Shown: positions 35,375 through 48,420, counted from the stretch's first letter. The stretch: DNA of 64,000 nt from Macrococcus carouselicus (GCF_004359515.1 NZ_SCWD01000001.1:62001-126000); one strand, 5' to 3'. Numbers and translations: made by a program. The notes: a model not told the origin generated them from the letters alone.

Positions 35375-35911
35375 ATGAAAAGAATGCTTACGCTGCTCTT
35401 AAGCGGCCTCTTTATTATCCTCGCCGGCTATAGTGTATGGCAGGTACTGAATAAGGATACATCAGAACTGAAGGTAGGCGGACAGCCTCATTTCATCAAT
35501 GATAAGAATATCGGCGAAATGGAAGTGACCACGCTAACTGGTGATCAAGAGAAACTTAAACATAAGCTGACAGCTGATATCAACATCATCAACTTCTGGG
35601 CATCGTGGTGTGAACCCTGCAATAAAGAGATGCCGGAGCTGGTCAGATATGATGAAATGAAGCCGAATCATATCAAGCTGATCGGTTTGAATGTCCAGGA
35701 TAAGAATGAAGGCCGACAGTCGTTTCTGAAGAAATATAAGCCCGATTACCCCATTGTTATCGGCACAGAAGAGATGATCAGAAAGTACAGGATTTATAAC
35801 ATTCCGACTACTGTTTTTGTAGCGAAGGACGGTCAAGTGCTCATGACTTATGTGGGTGAACTTGATGTATATAAAATCGAGACGTTAATTCAGCAGATTG
35901 AAAGGAGATAA
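35375..35911 (+). CDS. ResA/TlpA-like membrane-anchored thioredoxin
   Basis: Extracytoplasmic thiol-disulfide oxidoreductase anchored by one N-terminal membrane segment (about residues 4-24). The AhpC/TSA-type thioredoxin domain has NIINFWASWCEPCNKEMPEL with CEPC as the active site and the cis-Pro in YNIPTTVFVAKDG. ResA proteins reduce the CxxCH cysteines of apocytochrome c before haem attachment, which fits the cytochrome c gene 1.8 kb upstream. The 178-residue length is standard. It lies two bases before the next gene, in an apparent operon with the HD protein and csbA. Confidence 0.88.
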   Translation: MKRMLTLLLSGLFIILAGYSVWQVLNKDTSELKVGGQPHFINDKNIGEMEVTTLTGDQEKLKHKLTADINIINFWASWCEPCNKEMPELVRYDEMKPNHIKLIGLNVQDKNEGRQSFLKKYKPDYPIVIGTEEMIRKYRIYNIPTTVFVAKDGQVLMTYVGELDVYKIETLIQQIERR

Positions 35912-35913
35912 CT

Positions 35914-36558
35914 ATGGGTGTCCATCAGTATTTTAAAAGTTTGTCGGATCTTGAGAAACTGGTCCGCTGTCCTGGCAAATTTAAATATCAGGAACATAAT
36001 GTAGCGAGCCATTCTTTCAAAGTCACTAAAATTGCGCAATATCTAGGGACGGTTGAAGAATATCATGGCAGTACGGTTGACTGGAAAAGATTGTACGAGA
36101 AGGCGCTTAACCATGATTATCCTGAAATCTTCACCGGCGATATCAAGACGCCGGTTAAATATGCCTCCCAAGAACTTAAGCAGCTGTTTAATGATGTGGA
36201 GGAAGAGATGATCACGAAGTTCATCGAGGCGGAGTTCCCGGAGCAGTACCGGTCAATCTATCATGAACGGCTGCAGGAGGGTAAAGATGAGACACTCGAA
36301 GGCCAGATTCTATCAGTAGCTGATAAAATCGACCTGCTCTATGAATCGTTCGGTGAGATTCAAAAACGTAATCCTGAGCCGCTGTTCTTTGAAATCTATG
36401 AACAGAGTCTTCAGACCATTCTTCAGTTTGAACATCTGGAGTGCGTGAAGGATTTCCTCGGCGCCATCCTGCCGGAGATGCTGCAGGAGAAATTTATTCC
36501 GAGGTCCGAACTCAAGGAAATCACACAGTCTATTCTGGCAGGTAGAGATTATACATGA
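35914..36558 (+). CDS. HD-domain phosphohydrolase, YfbR-like
   Basis: A 214-residue HD-superfamily protein of the YfbR-like type. Metal ligands visible: the His of NVASHSFKVTKIA, His-Asp in EKALNHDYPEIFTGD, and the later Asp in SVADKIDLLYESF. E. coli YfbR is a 5'-deoxynucleotidase; applying that here is inference. AAAGGAG precedes the ATG. It sits between the ResA-like gene and csbA; its stop overlaps the csbA start by four bases (ATGA). Confidence 0.85.
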   Translation: MGVHQYFKSLSDLEKLVRCPGKFKYQEHNVASHSFKVTKIAQYLGTVEEYHGSTVDWKRLYEKALNHDYPEIFTGDIKTPVKYASQELKQLFNDVEEEMITKFIEAEFPEQYRSIYHERLQEGKDETLEGQILSVADKIDLLYESFGEIQKRNPEPLFFEIYEQSLQTILQFEHLECVKDFLGAILPEMLQEKFIPRSELKEITQSILAGRDYT

Positions 36559-36773
36559 TCTGGTATATACTTGCTTCCTTTCTGCCTGCTCTCATGGTTG
36601 TGATCTTCAGTGCCATCGTCAAAAATAAATATACAGGATTATTGTTAGCAACGATTGTGATAGGGGTATCGGTCTATAAGGGCTTTTTTCATTCAGAGAT
36701 GATTGTCTTCCTCGATACCATTTCCCTGATTCTGGGTTATTTTGCTGTCGATCAGCTGAAACTATCTGAGTGA
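36555..36773 (+). CDS. csbA: CsbA-like small membrane protein
   Basis: A 72-residue membrane protein with three hydrophobic segments (WYILASFLPALMVVIFSAIV; YTGLLLATIVIGVSVYKGF; IVFLDTISLILGYFAVDQL). Size, sequence and position directly before uvrBA match B. subtilis CsbA, a sigma-B-regulated protein of unknown function. The ATG overlaps the stop of the HD gene (ATGA). No sigma-B promoter is evident immediately upstream. Confidence 0.8.
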   Translation: MIWYILASFLPALMVVIFSAIVKNKYTGLLLATIVIGVSVYKGFFHSEMIVFLDTISLILGYFAVDQLKLSE

Positions 36774-36795
36774 AATCAATACATACTGAAATGAA

Positions 36796-36834
36796 GCACG
36801 GTTGTCCCGATTGATGGTGACACCGTGTTTTTTT
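36796..36834 (+). terminator. Terminator after csbA
   Basis: Stem CACGGTTGTC/GACACCGTG with one bulged base, followed by TTTTTTT. Confidence 0.8.
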
Positions 36835-36920
36835 AGTCATCATAGAGAATGGCTGTACGAACAGATGTTTGTATTTTAAGCATCTAATTTGCTAGAATAT
36901 ATATGTTAAGGAGGGGTTAT

Positions 36921-38900
36921 ATGGAGCAGCATCCATTCAAACTACAATCAGAATTCAAGCCAGCAGGGGACCAGCCGGCAGCTATTGAGAAACTAGTGGC
37001 AGGTGTTAAAGCGGGTGAGCGTTATCAGACGCTGCTTGGTGCGACAGGAACCGGTAAAACATTTACGATGAGCAATATCATCCAGGCAGTGGGCAAACCG
37101 ACACTTATCATCGCGCACAATAAGACGCTGGCCGGGCAGCTGTACAGTGAATTCAAGGAATTCTTCCCTGAGAACCGTGTGGAATATTTCGTGAGTTACT
37201 ACGATTATTATCAGCCGGAAGCATATGTCCCTTCAACCGATACATTTATAGAGAAAGACGCATCGATCAATGATGAGATTGATAAGCTGCGTCATTCAGC
37301 GACGAGTGCACTCTTTGAACGCAATGATGTCATCATCATCGCTTCTGTCAGCTGTATATATGGCCTCGGTAATCCAGAAGAGTATAAGGATATGGTCGTC
37401 AGTGTGCGCACAGGCATGGAGATGGAACGTAATACGCTGCTCAGAAAGCTGGTGGATATCCAGTATACAAGAAATGATATCGACTTTCAGCGCGGCACCT
37501 TCCGCGTACGTGGCGATGTCGTCGAGATCTTTCCGGCATCAAGGGACGAACAATGTGTGCGTGTTGAGTTTTTCGGTGATGAGATTGACCGCATCCGTGA
37601 AATCAACTACCTGACAGGGGAGGTGCTGAAGGAACGTGAGCACTTTGCAATTTTTCCTGCCAGTCACTTCGTCACGCGTGAGGAAAAACTTAAGGTTGCC
37701 ATCGGACGGATTGAGAAGGAGCTGGAAGAACAGCTGAAAGTCTTCCGGGCAGAGAATAAGCTGCTGGAAGCACAGCGGCTTGAACAGCGGACGAATTATG
37801 ATATCGAGATGATGCGGGAGATGGGTTTCTGCTCGGGCATTGAGAACTATTCAGTCCATCTGACCCTGCGTCCTAAAGGTTCGACACCTTACACTTTACT
37901 CGATTACTTCGGTGATGACTGGCTGATCATGGTCGACGAGTCACATGTTAGTCTGCCGCAGATCCGCGGGATGTATAACGGTGACCAGGCACGGAAGAAA
38001 GTCCTGGTGGACCATGGTTTCAGGTTACCGAGTGCACTGGATAACCGGCCGCTGAAGTTTGAGGAGTTCGAACAGAAAGCACAGCAGTTCATCTATGTAT
38101 CCGCTACACCAGGACCTTTTGAGATTGAGCATACTGATGAGATGGTTGAACAGATCATCCGTCCGACCGGTCTGCTTGACCCTGTTATTGAAGTCAGACC
38201 GTCACAGCATCAGATTGATGATCTGATGGAAGAAGTACGTATTCGTATTGAACGCAATGAACGCGTACTGATTACGACACTGACGAAGAAGATGAGTGAA
38301 GACCTGACAGCTTATCTGAAGGAAGCGGGTATTAAAGTCAACTATCTTCATTCCGAGATTAAGACGCTTGAACGGACTGAGATTATCCGTGACTTACGTC
38401 TTGGCGTCTATGACGTACTTATCGGCATCAATCTGCTCCGTGAGGGACTCGATATTCCGGAAGTATCGCTGATCACTATCCTGGATGCTGACAAGGAAGG
38501 GTTCCTGCGTTCTGAACGCTCGTTGATTCAGACGATCGGACGAGCGGCCCGTAATGAGAATGGCAGAGTGATCATGTATGCAGATAAAATCACAGACTCG
38601 ATGCGCACTGCGATAGACGAGACCCAGCGCCGCCGTGATATTCAGGAAGCCTATAACGAGGAACATGGCATCACGCCGACTACGATCAACAAGAAGATAC
38701 GCGATGCCATCAGTGCAACGGTTGAAACGGATGAAACAGAGAAGGCAAAGCCAAGACCAAAGAAAAAGCTGACGAAAAAAGAACGTGCAGCTCGTGTGGA
38801 ACAGGTCGAGCACGAAATGAAGGAAGCAGCAAAAGCACTGGATTTCGAACGTGCGACCGAGCTGCGTGATATTTTATTTGAACTGAAAGCAGAAGGGTGA
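36921..38900 (+). CDS. uvrB: Excinuclease ABC subunit B
   Basis: Damage-verifying helicase-like subunit of nucleotide excision repair. The 659-residue protein has Walker [12 protein letters not shown], the beta-hairpin [31 protein letters not shown] (DEAD-like box), motif [11 protein letters not shown] and a C-terminal UVR domain ([20 protein letters not shown]) that binds UvrC. ATG 36921 follows AAGGAGGGG. uvrA begins four bases after the stop. I see no clear LexA box in the short upstream region. Confidence 0.97.
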   Translation: MEQHPFKLQSEFKPAGDQPAAIEKLVAGVKAGERYQTLLGATGTGKTFTMSNIIQAVGKPTLIIAHNKTLAGQLYSEFKEFFPENRVEYFVSYYDYYQPEAYVPSTDTFIEKDASINDEIDKLRHSATSALFERNDVIIIASVSCIYGLGNPEEYKDMVVSVRTGMEMERNTLLRKLVDIQYTRNDIDFQRGTFRVRGDVVEIFPASRDEQCVRVEFFGDEIDRIREINYLTGEVLKEREHFAIFPASHFVTREEKLKVAIGRIEKELEEQLKVFRAENKLLEAQRLEQRTNYDIEMMREMGFCSGIENYSVHLTLRPKGSTPYTLLDYFGDDWLIMVDESHVSLPQIRGMYNGDQARKKVLVDHGFRLPSALDNRPLKFEEFEQKAQQFIYVSATPGPFEIEHTDEMVEQIIRPTGLLDPVIEVRPSQHQIDDLMEEVRIRIERNERVLITTLTKKMSEDLTAYLKEAGIKVNYLHSEIKTLERTEIIRDLRLGVYDVLIGINLLREGLDIPEVSLITILDADKEGFLRSERSLIQTIGRAARNENGRVIMYADKITDSMRTAIDETQRRRDIQEAYNEEHGITPTTINKKIRDAISATVETDETEKAKPRPKKKLTKKERAARVEQVEHEMKEAAKALDFERATELRDILFELKAEG

Positions 38901-38904
38901 AGAC

Positions 38905-41733
38905 ATGAAAAATAAAGAAATTGTTGTAAAAGGTGCAAGATCCCATAATTTAAAAGATGTCGATATCACGATTCCGCGTGACAAACTGGTTGTGATGACC
39001 GGTCTGTCAGGATCCGGGAAATCAAGTCTGGCCTTTGATACTATTTATGCTGAAGGACAGCGTCGTTACGTAGAGTCCCTAAGTGCATATGCGAGGCAGT
39101 TCCTCGGCCAGATGGATAAACCTGATGTCGATACGATTGAAGGCTTGTCTCCAGCGATTTCTATCGACCAGAAGACGACCAGCAACAATCCGCGTAGTAC
39201 AGTATCGACTGTCACTGAAATCTATGATTATCTGCGCCTGCTGTTTGCAAGAATCGGGACGCCGTACTGTCCGGTCCATCACATCAAGATTGAGTCGCAG
39301 ACTGTTCAGCAGATGGTTGACCGTGTGATGGAACTGGAGGAACGGACGAAGATACAGGTCCTGGCACCGATTGTTTCAGGGCGCAAAGGTGAACATAAGA
39401 AACTGATGGAAGATATCGGTAGAAAAGGCTATGCCCGACTCCGTATTGACGGAGAGATAGTCGAAATAGGTGACGATATTGATATCAATAAGAATACTAA
39501 TCATGATATTGATGTCGTTATTGACCGTCTGGTCGTCAAACCTAATATCGAGAGCCGCTTAGCGGATTCTCTGCAGAATGCACTTGAGCTCGCTGAAGGT
39601 AATGTTGTTATCGATGTCATCGGTGACAAGGAAATCAAATTCTCTGAACATCATGCATGTCCGAAATGTGGTTTCTCCATTGATGAACTGGAACCGCGTA
39701 TGTTCTCATTTAACAGCCCGTTCGGCGCTTGTCCGACCTGTGATGGCCTCGGTACCAAGCTGACTGTAGACCTTAGCCTGGTCATTCCAGATGAATCGCT
39801 CAGTCTGGCTGATGGCGCGCTGGTTCCATGGCAGCCCATCAGTTCTGAGTATTATCCGTCACTTCTCAGACAGACCGCAAAGCATTTCAGGATTGATATG
39901 AAGAAACCCTTCAATAAACTGACGAAAAAAGAATGTGATATTATCCTGTATGGTTCACCTGAGCAGATTACCTATAAGTTCCGCCAGGATAATGGTGTCA
40001 GCCGTTCCCGTACCATGGCTTACGAAGGCATCATCAATAATATTGACCGCAGATTTCATGACAGCCCGTCTGACTTCACGCGTGAACAGATGCGTAAGTA
40101 TATGACTGAGGAAGTATGTGAAGCGTGCGAAGGCTACCGATTGAACGACCAGGCGAAGGCCGTAAAAATCAACGGTGAACATATCGGGCAGGTCGTGAAG
40201 CGTTCCATCGGCCAGGCCCTCAATTATTATGAGACTCTTGAACTGACTGAGAAGGAGAAGATGATTTCCAATATGATCATCAAGGAAATTACCTCCCGGC
40301 TGTCATTCCTGAATAATGTCGGTCTTGAGTACTTGACGATGGACCGACGCGCCGGGACGTTATCCGGCGGAGAGGCACAGCGTATCCGTCTTGCAACGCA
40401 GATCGGTTCCCAGCTGACGGGTGTTCTTTATATTCTGGATGAGCCGTCTATCGGACTTCATCAGCGGGATAACGATCGTCTGATAGCATCACTTGAATCT
40501 ATGCGGGATCTCGGCAATACACTGATTGTTGTTGAACACGACGAGGATACCATGCTCGCAGCTGATTACCTCATCGATATCGGTCCGGGCGCGGGTGTTC
40601 ATGGCGGTGAAATTGTTGCGGCTGGCACCCCTAAACAGATTATGAGGAACAGTAAATCACTGACGGGGCAGTATTTAAGCGGTAAGAAGCAGATTGATGT
40701 TCCGGATACGAGACGTGAACCCGATGGCCGCTATATTAAAGTGCGGGGCGCCCGCAGCCATAATCTGAAAAATATCGATGTTGATATTCCACTCGGCATG
40801 ATGACAGTGGTCACTGGGGTCTCAGGTTCCGGTAAAAGTACACTCGTCAACGATGTTCTCTTCAAAGGACTGGCACAGGAACTCTATAAGACAAAAGGTA
40901 AGCCGGGTGCTCATGATATTATCGAAGGTGTGGAATTGATCGATAAGATTATCGATATCGACCAGTCACCGATCGGACGGACACCCAGATCCAATCCCGC
41001 GACTTATACAAGTGTGTTTGATGATATCCGGGAACTCTTCAGTCAGACGAATGAAGCGAAACTCCGCGGCTATCAGAAAGGCCGCTTCAGCTTCAATGTC
41101 AAAGGAGGCCGCTGTGAGGCATGTAAAGGAGACGGTATCATCAAAATAGAAATGCATTTCTTACCTGATGTCTACGTGCCGTGTGAAGTCTGTCATGGTA
41201 AGCGCTACAACCGTGAAACGCTTGAAGTGACATACAAAGATAAAAGCATCGCAGATATACTGGATATGACAGTAGAAGATGGCTATCATTTCTTTGAGAA
41301 CCACCCGAAAATCAGCCGGAAGCTGAAGACGATTGTAGATGTCGGCCTGGGTTATGTGGCGCTTGGCCAGTCAGCGACAACATTGTCCGGTGGGGAGGCG
41401 CAGCGTGTCAAACTGGCGTCTGAACTCCATCGCCGCTCTAACGGCAAGACGCTCTATATTCTGGATGAACCGACAACGGGCCTGCACGTGGACGATATCT
41501 CCCGCTTGCTGAAAGTGCTGCATCAGCTGGTTGAGAACGGCGACACGGTCATCATCATCGAACACAATCTGGATGTCATCAAGACTGCAGACCATATCAT
41601 TGACCTCGGACCTGAAGGAGGCGAGGGGGGTGGCATGATCATTGCGGAGGGCACGCCTGAGATGATTATGGAAGTACCGGAATCCTATACCGGCCAGTAT
41701 CTGAAGAAAGCAATCGGACGAACGAAGAAATAA
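38905..41733 (+). CDS. uvrA: Excinuclease ABC subunit A
   Basis: DNA-damage sensor ATPase of nucleotide excision repair. The 942-residue protein contains two ABC units, each with Walker A ([30 protein letters not shown]), signature ([26 protein letters not shown]) and Walker B ([24 protein letters not shown]), plus zinc modules with [21 protein letters not shown] and [10 protein letters not shown]. It forms an operon with uvrB. The ribosome site is AAGGGTGAAG inside the uvrB end. Confidence 0.98.
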   Translation: MKNKEIVVKGARSHNLKDVDITIPRDKLVVMTGLSGSGKSSLAFDTIYAEGQRRYVESLSAYARQFLGQMDKPDVDTIEGLSPAISIDQKTTSNNPRSTVSTVTEIYDYLRLLFARIGTPYCPVHHIKIESQTVQQMVDRVMELEERTKIQVLAPIVSGRKGEHKKLMEDIGRKGYARLRIDGEIVEIGDDIDINKNTNHDIDVVIDRLVVKPNIESRLADSLQNALELAEGNVVIDVIGDKEIKFSEHHACPKCGFSIDELEPRMFSFNSPFGACPTCDGLGTKLTVDLSLVIPDESLSLADGALVPWQPISSEYYPSLLRQTAKHFRIDMKKPFNKLTKKECDIILYGSPEQITYKFRQDNGVSRSRTMAYEGIINNIDRRFHDSPSDFTREQMRKYMTEEVCEACEGYRLNDQAKAVKINGEHIGQVVKRSIGQALNYYETLELTEKEKMISNMIIKEITSRLSFLNNVGLEYLTMDRRAGTLSGGEAQRIRLATQIGSQLTGVLYILDEPSIGLHQRDNDRLIASLESMRDLGNTLIVVEHDEDTMLAADYLIDIGPGAGVHGGEIVAAGTPKQIMRNSKSLTGQYLSGKKQIDVPDTRREPDGRYIKVRGARSHNLKNIDVDIPLGMMTVVTGVSGSGKSTLVNDVLFKGLAQELYKTKGKPGAHDIIEGVELIDKIIDIDQSPIGRTPRSNPATYTSVFDDIRELFSQTNEAKLRGYQKGRFSFNVKGGRCEACKGDGIIKIEMHFLPDVYVPCEVCHGKRYNRETLEVTYKDKSIADILDMTVEDGYHFFENHPKISRKLKTIVDVGLGYVALGQSATTLSGGEAQRVKLASELHRRSNGKTLYILDEPTTGLHVDDISRLLKVLHQLVENGDTVIIIEHNLDVIKTADHIIDLGPEGGEGGGMIIAEGTPEMIMEVPESYTGQYLKKAIGRTKK

Positions 41734-41739
41734 TGGAAC

Positions 41740-41770
41740 AATCCGCATTTTTATGATGCGGATTTTTTGT
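41740..41770 (+). terminator. Terminator of uvrBA
   Basis: Nine-base stem AATCCGCAT/ATGCGGATT, then TTTTTGTTT. Confidence 0.88.
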
Positions 41771-41825
41771 TTAATTGTATTTCAGCGTTAAGTTCATTAA
41801 AATTGAAGTATGGAGGAGACTAATC

Positions 41826-42752
41826 ATGAATAGCGCTGAACTACAGAAACATTTCGATTTCAAACTGATAGCAGGGGATAAAGGACTTGACCGCATCATC
41901 AGCAATACAGATATTTCAAGGCCCGGACTTGAGATGGCCGGTTATTTCTCACATTATTCATCTGACCGTATCCAGCTGCTGGGTACAACCGAAACCTCTT
42001 TTTTTGAGATGCTGAGTAAAGAGGACAAAGCGGAACGGATGAATAAGCTCTGCCGCAGGGAAACACCCTGTATCATCATCGCGAGAGGCATCACACCGCC
42101 TGAAGAACTGATTGATGCCTGTAACCGCAGAGATACACCGCTTTTCAGCTGTGATGATGCGACAACCAACTTGATCAGCCGCCTCACCGACTATCTGGAA
42201 AGACAGCTGGCGCCTACTACAAGCCTGCACGGCGTCTTGGTCGATGTCTATGGTATCGGTGTACTGATCACAGGCGATTCGGGTGTAGGTAAGAGTGAAA
42301 CGGCCCTGGAACTCGTTAAACGAGGACACCGGCTGGTCGCGGATGATAACGTTGAAATCAAGGAAACGTCACGCAATGTCCTGATGGGAAGTCCGCCTAA
42401 ACTGATCGAGCATCTGCTTGAAATCAGGGGACTGGGCATCATCAATATCATGACTCTGTTTGGCGCGGGTTCTATTCTGTCAGAGAAAAGAATCATGCTG
42501 AACATCAACCTTGAGACATGGGACCGCGACAAGATGTATGACCGTGTAGGGTTAGTCGAGGAAACACTGCCGATTCTTGATTCTGAGATTACCAAGAAGA
42601 CCATTCCTGTCAAACCCGGCCGGAATCTCGCTGTTATCATTGAAGTGGCAGCGATGAATTACCGTCTGAATAAAATGGGTGTCAATACCGCAGAGGAATT
42701 TACCCATCGTCTGAATGCACAGATTAAAAGTCAATCACATAAGGAGAACTAA
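41826..42752 (+). CDS. hprK: HPr kinase/phosphorylase
   Basis: Phosphorylates HPr at Ser46 in response to glycolytic intermediates and reverses the reaction; key to carbon catabolite repression. The 308-residue protein has the N-terminal domain with [15 protein letters not shown], Walker [22 protein letters not shown] and the family signature [14 protein letters not shown] 41826 follows GGAGGAG; the frame opens 17 codons upstream without a site. It leads the hprK-lgt-acyltransferase-TPR operon. Confidence 0.97.
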   Translation: MNSAELQKHFDFKLIAGDKGLDRIISNTDISRPGLEMAGYFSHYSSDRIQLLGTTETSFFEMLSKEDKAERMNKLCRRETPCIIIARGITPPEELIDACNRRDTPLFSCDDATTNLISRLTDYLERQLAPTTSLHGVLVDVYGIGVLITGDSGVGKSETALELVKRGHRLVADDNVEIKETSRNVLMGSPPKLIEHLLEIRGLGIINIMTLFGAGSILSEKRIMLNINLETWDRDKMYDRVGLVEETLPILDSEITKKTIPVKPGRNLAVIIEVAAMNYRLNKMGVNTAEEFTHRLNAQIKSQSHKEN

Positions 42753-42753
42753 T

Positions 42754-43593
42754 ATGTTATATACGATAGATCCAATTGCTTTTCACATGGGTTCGTGGCC
42801 CGTCCGCTGGTATGGTATCATCATCGCCACAGGTATTCTGCTCGGATTTCTTGTCGCAAATCGTGAAGCGAAGAAAAAAGGGATGGCAGAAGATGAACTC
42901 ATTGATCTGATCGTCTGGCCTATCATCATCGGTATCATCTGTGCCCGACTTTATTATGTTGGCTTCGAATGGCCATATTATAAGGACCATCTTGCTGAAA
43001 TTCCGATGATCATGAACGGCGGCATTGCCATTCACGGTGGCTTGATCGGTGCGCTTATAACGGGTTACTTCCTCGTGAAACGGAAAGGACGCTCGTTCTT
43101 CCATATCGCTGATATCGTGGCGCCGAGTATTATTCTGGCACAGTCAATCGGACGCTGGGGTAACTTCATGAACCAGGAGGCTCACGGGGGTCCAGTCTCC
43201 CGCTCGTTTCTTGAGAACTTGATGATTCCCGGCTGGATCATCGATCATATGAAGATTGATGGCACCTATTATCATCCGACGTTTCTCTATGAATCGTTGT
43301 GGAGTCTGCTGGGGTTTATTATTCTGCTGCTCCTCAGAAAGCATCTGAGAATCGGTCAGACTTTCCTGCTGTATGCTATCTGGTATTCAATCGGTCGGTT
43401 CTTTGTGGAAGGACTCAGAACGGATAGTCTGATGCTGACTGAATATTTAAGAATGGCACAGGTCATCTCGATCGTGATCATAGCAGTCAGCCTCTTAGTG
43501 TGGATCTATAGAAGTATGAAATATCGGCTGCCGAAGTACGGCATTGTCAACCATGTCCTTCGGAGCAGTGATGAGACGTCTAAAGCGGCATAA
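42754..43593 (+). CDS. lgt: Prolipoprotein diacylglyceryl transferase
   Basis: Membrane enzyme that attaches diacylglycerol to the lipobox Cys of prolipoproteins; several of its likely substrates are encoded in this window. The 279-residue protein has seven membrane segments with the family motifs [35 protein letters not shown] (Lgt signature) and [15 protein letters not shown] 42754 lies one base after the hprK stop, with AAGGAGAA in the hprK end. Confidence 0.97.
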   Translation: MLYTIDPIAFHMGSWPVRWYGIIIATGILLGFLVANREAKKKGMAEDELIDLIVWPIIIGIICARLYYVGFEWPYYKDHLAEIPMIMNGGIAIHGGLIGALITGYFLVKRKGRSFFHIADIVAPSIILAQSIGRWGNFMNQEAHGGPVSRSFLENLMIPGWIIDHMKIDGTYYHPTFLYESLWSLLGFIILLLLRKHLRIGQTFLLYAIWYSIGRFFVEGLRTDSLMLTEYLRMAQVISIVIIAVSLLVWIYRSMKYRLPKYGIVNHVLRSSDETSKAA

Positions 43594-44044
43594 GGTGACA
43601 GGGCCGAATCCCCTCTGGCACGTCTACCGGATCCTGCCTTTTGGACGTACAGCTTTCAACACTATCATTATCGAGCTCGGGCGGTACTGTCCATCCATGC
43701 CCATGAAGAAGAAATTATACGAATTAACAGGGATGACAATCGGTGAAAAAACATCTATTGCCTATAAAGTGACACCAGACATCATGTATCCCGAAAAAAT
43801 CACGATCGGTTCAAACTGTGTGATCGGCTTCAATTCGACGATACTCTGTCATGAATATCTGATCGATGAATATCGCACTGGAGAAGTCATTATCGGTGAT
43901 GAGGTGATGATCGGTGCCAATGCACTGGTTCTGCCTGGTGTCATCATCGGTGATCGAGCAGTCATCGGGGCGAATACGGTGGTCACTAAGGATGTCCCTG
44001 CGAGTACATTTGCATACGGTAACCCGATGCAGATTAGAGAGTAG
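43571..44044 (+). CDS. Left-handed beta-helix acyltransferase (hexapeptide family)
   Basis: Acyltransferase of the bacterial hexapeptide-repeat (LbetaH) family, 157 residues. Repeats run through [33 protein letters not shown], then [18 protein letters not shown], closing [16 protein letters not shown]. The acceptor is unknown. I choose ATG 43571 (MRRLKRHK) with GGAG five bases upstream, inside the lgt 3' end (23-base overlap); the frame opens at a TTG at 43544. The neighbour set hprK-lgt-acyltransferase-TPR is conserved in staphylococci. Confidence 0.88.
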   Translation: MRRLKRHKVTGPNPLWHVYRILPFGRTAFNTIIIELGRYCPSMPMKKKLYELTGMTIGEKTSIAYKVTPDIMYPEKITIGSNCVIGFNSTILCHEYLIDEYRTGEVIIGDEVMIGANALVLPGVIIGDRAVIGANTVVTKDVPASTFAYGNPMQIRE

Positions 44045-44052
44045 GAATGACA

Positions 44053-45468
44053 ATGAACGATAATCTGGTCAGTCTGCCTGTTGATGCCAAGGGTTATGTG
44101 CGTATCGCACAGAAAAAAATACGACAACAGCAATACGGAGATGCTATACCGTATTTGCAGAAAGCGATTGACATCAGCAGTGAGCGGGACTATTATATCG
44201 ATCTTTCCACCTGCCTGATACAAGCAGGTCAGATAGATGAAGGTATTCATCTATTATATGAGCGCATTATCCAGGAAGAGGATTTCGCTGACTACTTTTA
44301 TCATTTGAGCGAGATCTATACGGAGCTGCGCGATCCGAATAGAGCTTTCCTGTACGGTCTGTATTACGTCCAGCTGACTGATGACCAGGATTATCTGGAC
44401 ACGCTGACGACAACATTTGAAGTGACGTATACGAGTCAGACAGCTGTCGAAGCAGAGAGCACGATTTATGTGGCACAGCAGCTTTTTTCATATTTGTTCG
44501 CAAAGGGTCGGATCAATGAATCCATCGACTGGCTGAGCAGCCAGCCGCTTCATATCCAGGAGCGTAAGGAGATGCGTAACTTAAAGGCAATGGCCTATCT
44601 CTTTATCAGTAAATATAATGAAGCGGAAGTCATTCTTGAGCAGCTGCTGAGTGAAGACGAGACAGATATTCATGCGCTTTGTCACTACACGCTGCTGCTC
44701 TACAATACGCAGCAGCATCAGAAATATACCTTTTTTCTGCAGCGACTGAACAAGCTGCACCCCATCAGCGAGGACGAATCATTTAAGCTGGGCATAGTCC
44801 TCAGCTTTCTTAAGCAGTATGAGGGTTCACAGCAGTTACTGCTGCCTATCTATAAGAAACGTCAGATGAATAATGCGCAGCTTTTCCATGCTTTAAGTTT
44901 TAACTATTTCGCGCTGGGACAGGAAAAGGAATCCGAGGAGATGTGGCGCAGACTGCAGACACTCTCACAGACGGAATCACCTAGTCCAAAAGAGATCAGT
45001 GACTTCAATACCTATATCAGCTCAGAAGTACTGCCGTTACTGAGAAGTGAGGACAGGCACGCACGACTTGCGGGACTCTTCAAGTTATCCCGGCTCCCGC
45101 ATAAGGAAGCGATTATCACAAAAGAGCTATGGGATGAACTGGAGCAGATGGATGATTACGAGAAACTTTATCTGTCGTATCTTTTCAATGAACTGCAGCT
45201 GGTGAAACTGGAGTTCATTCACCAGGGACTGCTGCAGCTCTGGGTGCTGGAACAGTCAACAGACTTATTGCTCAGCTGGATTGATAAGGCGCATGCTCTG
45301 ATAGAAATGAAGGAAATCAAGGACGTCAGTGCATACGCTGCCGCTTGTTTTTACTTATACCGGAAGTCGACAGAACCCTATTCTCTGAAGAAGGTTGCAG
45401 CTGCATTTTCTGTCTCGAAGTACAAGTTGGACAAGGCCCTCACCTTCTTTAAGCAAAATAATATTTAA
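44053..45468 (+). CDS. Tetratricopeptide-repeat protein (unknown)
   Basis: A 471-residue soluble protein made mostly of helical TPR-like units (AQKKIRQQQYGDAIPYLQKA, CLIQAGQIDEGIHLLYERII, KAMAYLFISKYNEAEVILEQ and others). No catalytic motif is seen. The C-terminal 40 residues (YSLKKVAAAFSVSKYKLDKA) may form a helix-turn-helix. I choose ATG 44053 because TAGGA is six bases upstream; the ATG at 44047 would directly abut that site. It ends the hprK operon. TPR proteins usually serve as scaffolds; the partner is unknown. Confidence 0.8.
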   Translation: MNDNLVSLPVDAKGYVRIAQKKIRQQQYGDAIPYLQKAIDISSERDYYIDLSTCLIQAGQIDEGIHLLYERIIQEEDFADYFYHLSEIYTELRDPNRAFLYGLYYVQLTDDQDYLDTLTTTFEVTYTSQTAVEAESTIYVAQQLFSYLFAKGRINESIDWLSSQPLHIQERKEMRNLKAMAYLFISKYNEAEVILEQLLSEDETDIHALCHYTLLLYNTQQHQKYTFFLQRLNKLHPISEDESFKLGIVLSFLKQYEGSQQLLLPIYKKRQMNNAQLFHALSFNYFALGQEKESEEMWRRLQTLSQTESPSPKEISDFNTYISSEVLPLLRSEDRHARLAGLFKLSRLPHKEAIITKELWDELEQMDDYEKLYLSYLFNELQLVKLEFIHQGLLQLWVLEQSTDLLLSWIDKAHALIEMKEIKDVSAYAAACFYLYRKSTEPYSLKKVAAAFSVSKYKLDKALTFFKQNNI

Positions 45469-45501
45469 ATAAACGGATATAGTATATTCTTATAGTACTG
45501 A

Positions 45502-46455
<954 letters not shown>

Positions 46456-46482
46456 TATGACTGAAACGATAATAAAAAATAA

Positions 46483-46513
46483 GATGCGTCCTTTCGGGCG
46501 TGTCTATTTTTAT
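46483..46513 (+). terminator. Terminator of trxB
   Basis: Nine-pair stem GATGCGTCC/GGGCGTGTC with several G:U pairs and loop TTTC, then TATTTTTAT. Confidence 0.65.
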
Positions 46514-46550
46514 GAATTTGTGTAAAATTAAAGATTAAGGAGGGATTGAC

Positions 46551-47453
46551 TTGAATACTGATGAAGGCATAAAAAAACTGATAGTCGTAACAGGAATGAG
46601 CGGAGCAGGTAAGTCTGTCGCCATTCAGAGTTTAGAGGATCTGGGCTACTTCTGCATCGATAACCTGCCGCCCATACTCCTGCCGAAGATAGTGGAACTC
46701 ATGCAGGAGAATAATGATTCACTATCGAAAGTAGCGATTGGCATTGATTTACGGGGGAAGAGTTTCTTCGATAATCTATCATATGAACTGCAGCAGGTGA
46801 CCAACCTGACAGATATTATCGTCCAGATTCTTTATCTTGATGCCAAAGACAGAGTGCTTGTGACGCGCTACAAAGAGACGAGAAGGACTCATCCTTTATC
46901 TGAAGGAGGTTCACCGCTCACTGCTATTCAGCAGGAAAGACAGCTGCTTGCTGATCTGCGTGGTATGGCCACACACATGATCGATACGACTGAGATGAAA
47001 CCGAAGGCACTCCGTAGTCATATTATCGAACTATTCAATAACGGTAAGGATCATATCTTCAAGATCAATGTCATGAGCTTCGGCTTCAAACACGGGATCC
47101 CGATTGATGCTGACCTGGTGTTCGATGTCAGATTCCTGCCGAATCCGTACTACATTGATACCCTCCGTCCACTGACAGGTCTTGATTCTGCAGTGTATGA
47201 TTATGTGATGAAGTGGAAAGAGACGACGATTTTCTATAATAAACTGATGGACCTGCTTAAATTTATTATGCCGGGCTATATGCGTGAAGGTAAGTCGCAG
47301 GTCGTTATCGCAATTGGCTGTACGGGTGGACAGCACCGCTCTGTTGCATTAGCCGAAAGAATCAGCCACGATCTTAAGGATTTCTTCGATTTTGAGCTTA
47401 ATACCTCTCACCGCGATGCGCTGATTGAAGGTAAACTGAATGAGAAGGCTTAA
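46551..47453 (+). CDS. rapZ: RNase adapter / nucleotide-binding protein RapZ (YvcJ)
   Basis: P-loop protein of the RapZ/YvcJ family, 300 residues. Walker [21 protein letters not shown] lies near the start, then YFCIDNLPP, the SFGFKHGIP motif, [11 protein letters not shown] and the closing [19 protein letters not shown]. In E. coli RapZ guides RNase E to small RNAs; in Firmicutes the role is less clear and includes competence. TTG 46551 follows AAGGAGGG. It begins the rapZ-yvcK-whiA operon. Confidence 0.95.
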   Translation: MNTDEGIKKLIVVTGMSGAGKSVAIQSLEDLGYFCIDNLPPILLPKIVELMQENNDSLSKVAIGIDLRGKSFFDNLSYELQQVTNLTDIIVQILYLDAKDRVLVTRYKETRRTHPLSEGGSPLTAIQQERQLLADLRGMATHMIDTTEMKPKALRSHIIELFNNGKDHIFKINVMSFGFKHGIPIDADLVFDVRFLPNPYYIDTLRPLTGLDSAVYDYVMKWKETTIFYNKLMDLLKFIMPGYMREGKSQVVIAIGCTGGQHRSVALAERISHDLKDFFDFELNTSHRDALIEGKLNEKA

Positions 47454-48420
47454 TATATGCCTGATCGGTGGCGGAACCGGTCTCTCTGTTCTGGCCCGAG
47501 GACTGAAAGCTTACCCCGTAGATATTACTGCCATCGTAACAGTGGCTGACGATGGTGGTAGTACGGGAAAGATAAGAAATGAAATGAAGATACCTGCCCC
47601 AGGGGATATCAGAAATGTGCTGGCAGCGCTCAGTGATGCAGAACCGCTCTTAGAGAAGCTGTTTCAATATCGTTTTGATTCCGATACGCTAGGCAGACAT
47701 CCTGTCGGAAACCTCATGCTTGCAGCGATGACTGATATCACGAATGACTTCGGTCATGCAGTACGTGAACTGAGTAAGATACTGAACGTGAAGGGGACTG
47801 TCATTCCGTCGACCAATACAAGTCCCGTACTGAATGCGGTCATGGAAGACGGAGAAATTGTTGTAGGTGAATCACTTATTCCCATGAAGCATAAGAAGAT
47901 TGATCACGTCTTCCTCACACCGCTCAATATCGAACCGATGAATGAAGCGGTGGAAGCCTTATACGAGGCTGATCTGATTGTGCTCGGACCGGGCAGCCTT
48001 TATACCAGTATTATTCCGAATGTCCTCTTAATTGAGATTGCTGAAGCACTGATTAAAAGTGAGGCAAAGAAACTTTATGTCTCCAACATCATGACGCAGC
48101 CAGGAGAAACAACCGATTATAAAGTTTCTGATCATATCCAGGCGATACATAAGCACGTAGGCGCACCGTTTATCGAATTTGTCATAGCAAATCATAAGAT
48201 GCCGAATGAAAAGATATCATCCAACTATGCTGAACGAAATTCATCCTTTGTGGAATGTGATGTAGAAGCAGTGGAACAGATGGGAATTGAGATTCTGACG
48301 GATGATCAGCTGGTACATGTCAATGAGGATTACGCTGTCCGCCATGATAACAGCGTGCTGGCTGATATGATATATGAGCTTGTACTGTCTGAAGTCAGCA
48401 CGATTCAGGTGGACGAATAG
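47440..48420 (+). CDS. yvcK: Gluconeogenesis/wall-growth factor YvcK (CofD-like)
   Basis: YvcK/CofD-like nucleotide-sugar-binding protein of 326 residues needed for growth on gluconeogenic carbon sources and for wall homeostasis in B. subtilis. Motifs: [44 protein letters not shown] and [16 protein letters not shown]. It overlaps rapZ by 14 bases. Known relatives bind UDP-GlcNAc and are affected by PrkC/PASTA kinase; I cannot confirm this here. Confidence 0.95.
   Translation: MRRLNICLIGGGTGLSVLARGLKAYPVDITAIVTVADDGGSTGKIRNEMKIPAPGDIRNVLAALSDAEPLLEKLFQYRFDSDTLGRHPVGNLMLAAMTDITNDFGHAVRELSKILNVKGTVIPSTNTSPVLNAVMEDGEIVVGESLIPMKHKKIDHVFLTPLNIEPMNEAVEALYEADLIVLGPGSLYTSIIPNVLLIEIAEALIKSEAKKLYVSNIMTQPGETTDYKVSDHIQAIHKHVGAPFIEFVIANHKMPNEKISSNYAERNSSFVECDVEAVEQMGIEILTDDQLVHVNEDYAVRHDNSVLADMIYELVLSEVSTIQVDE

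Noticed and set aside
36774-36920. LexA/SOS box before uvrB
   Set aside because: I looked for a CGAAC-N4-GTTCG-type site; none convincing was found in this short gap.
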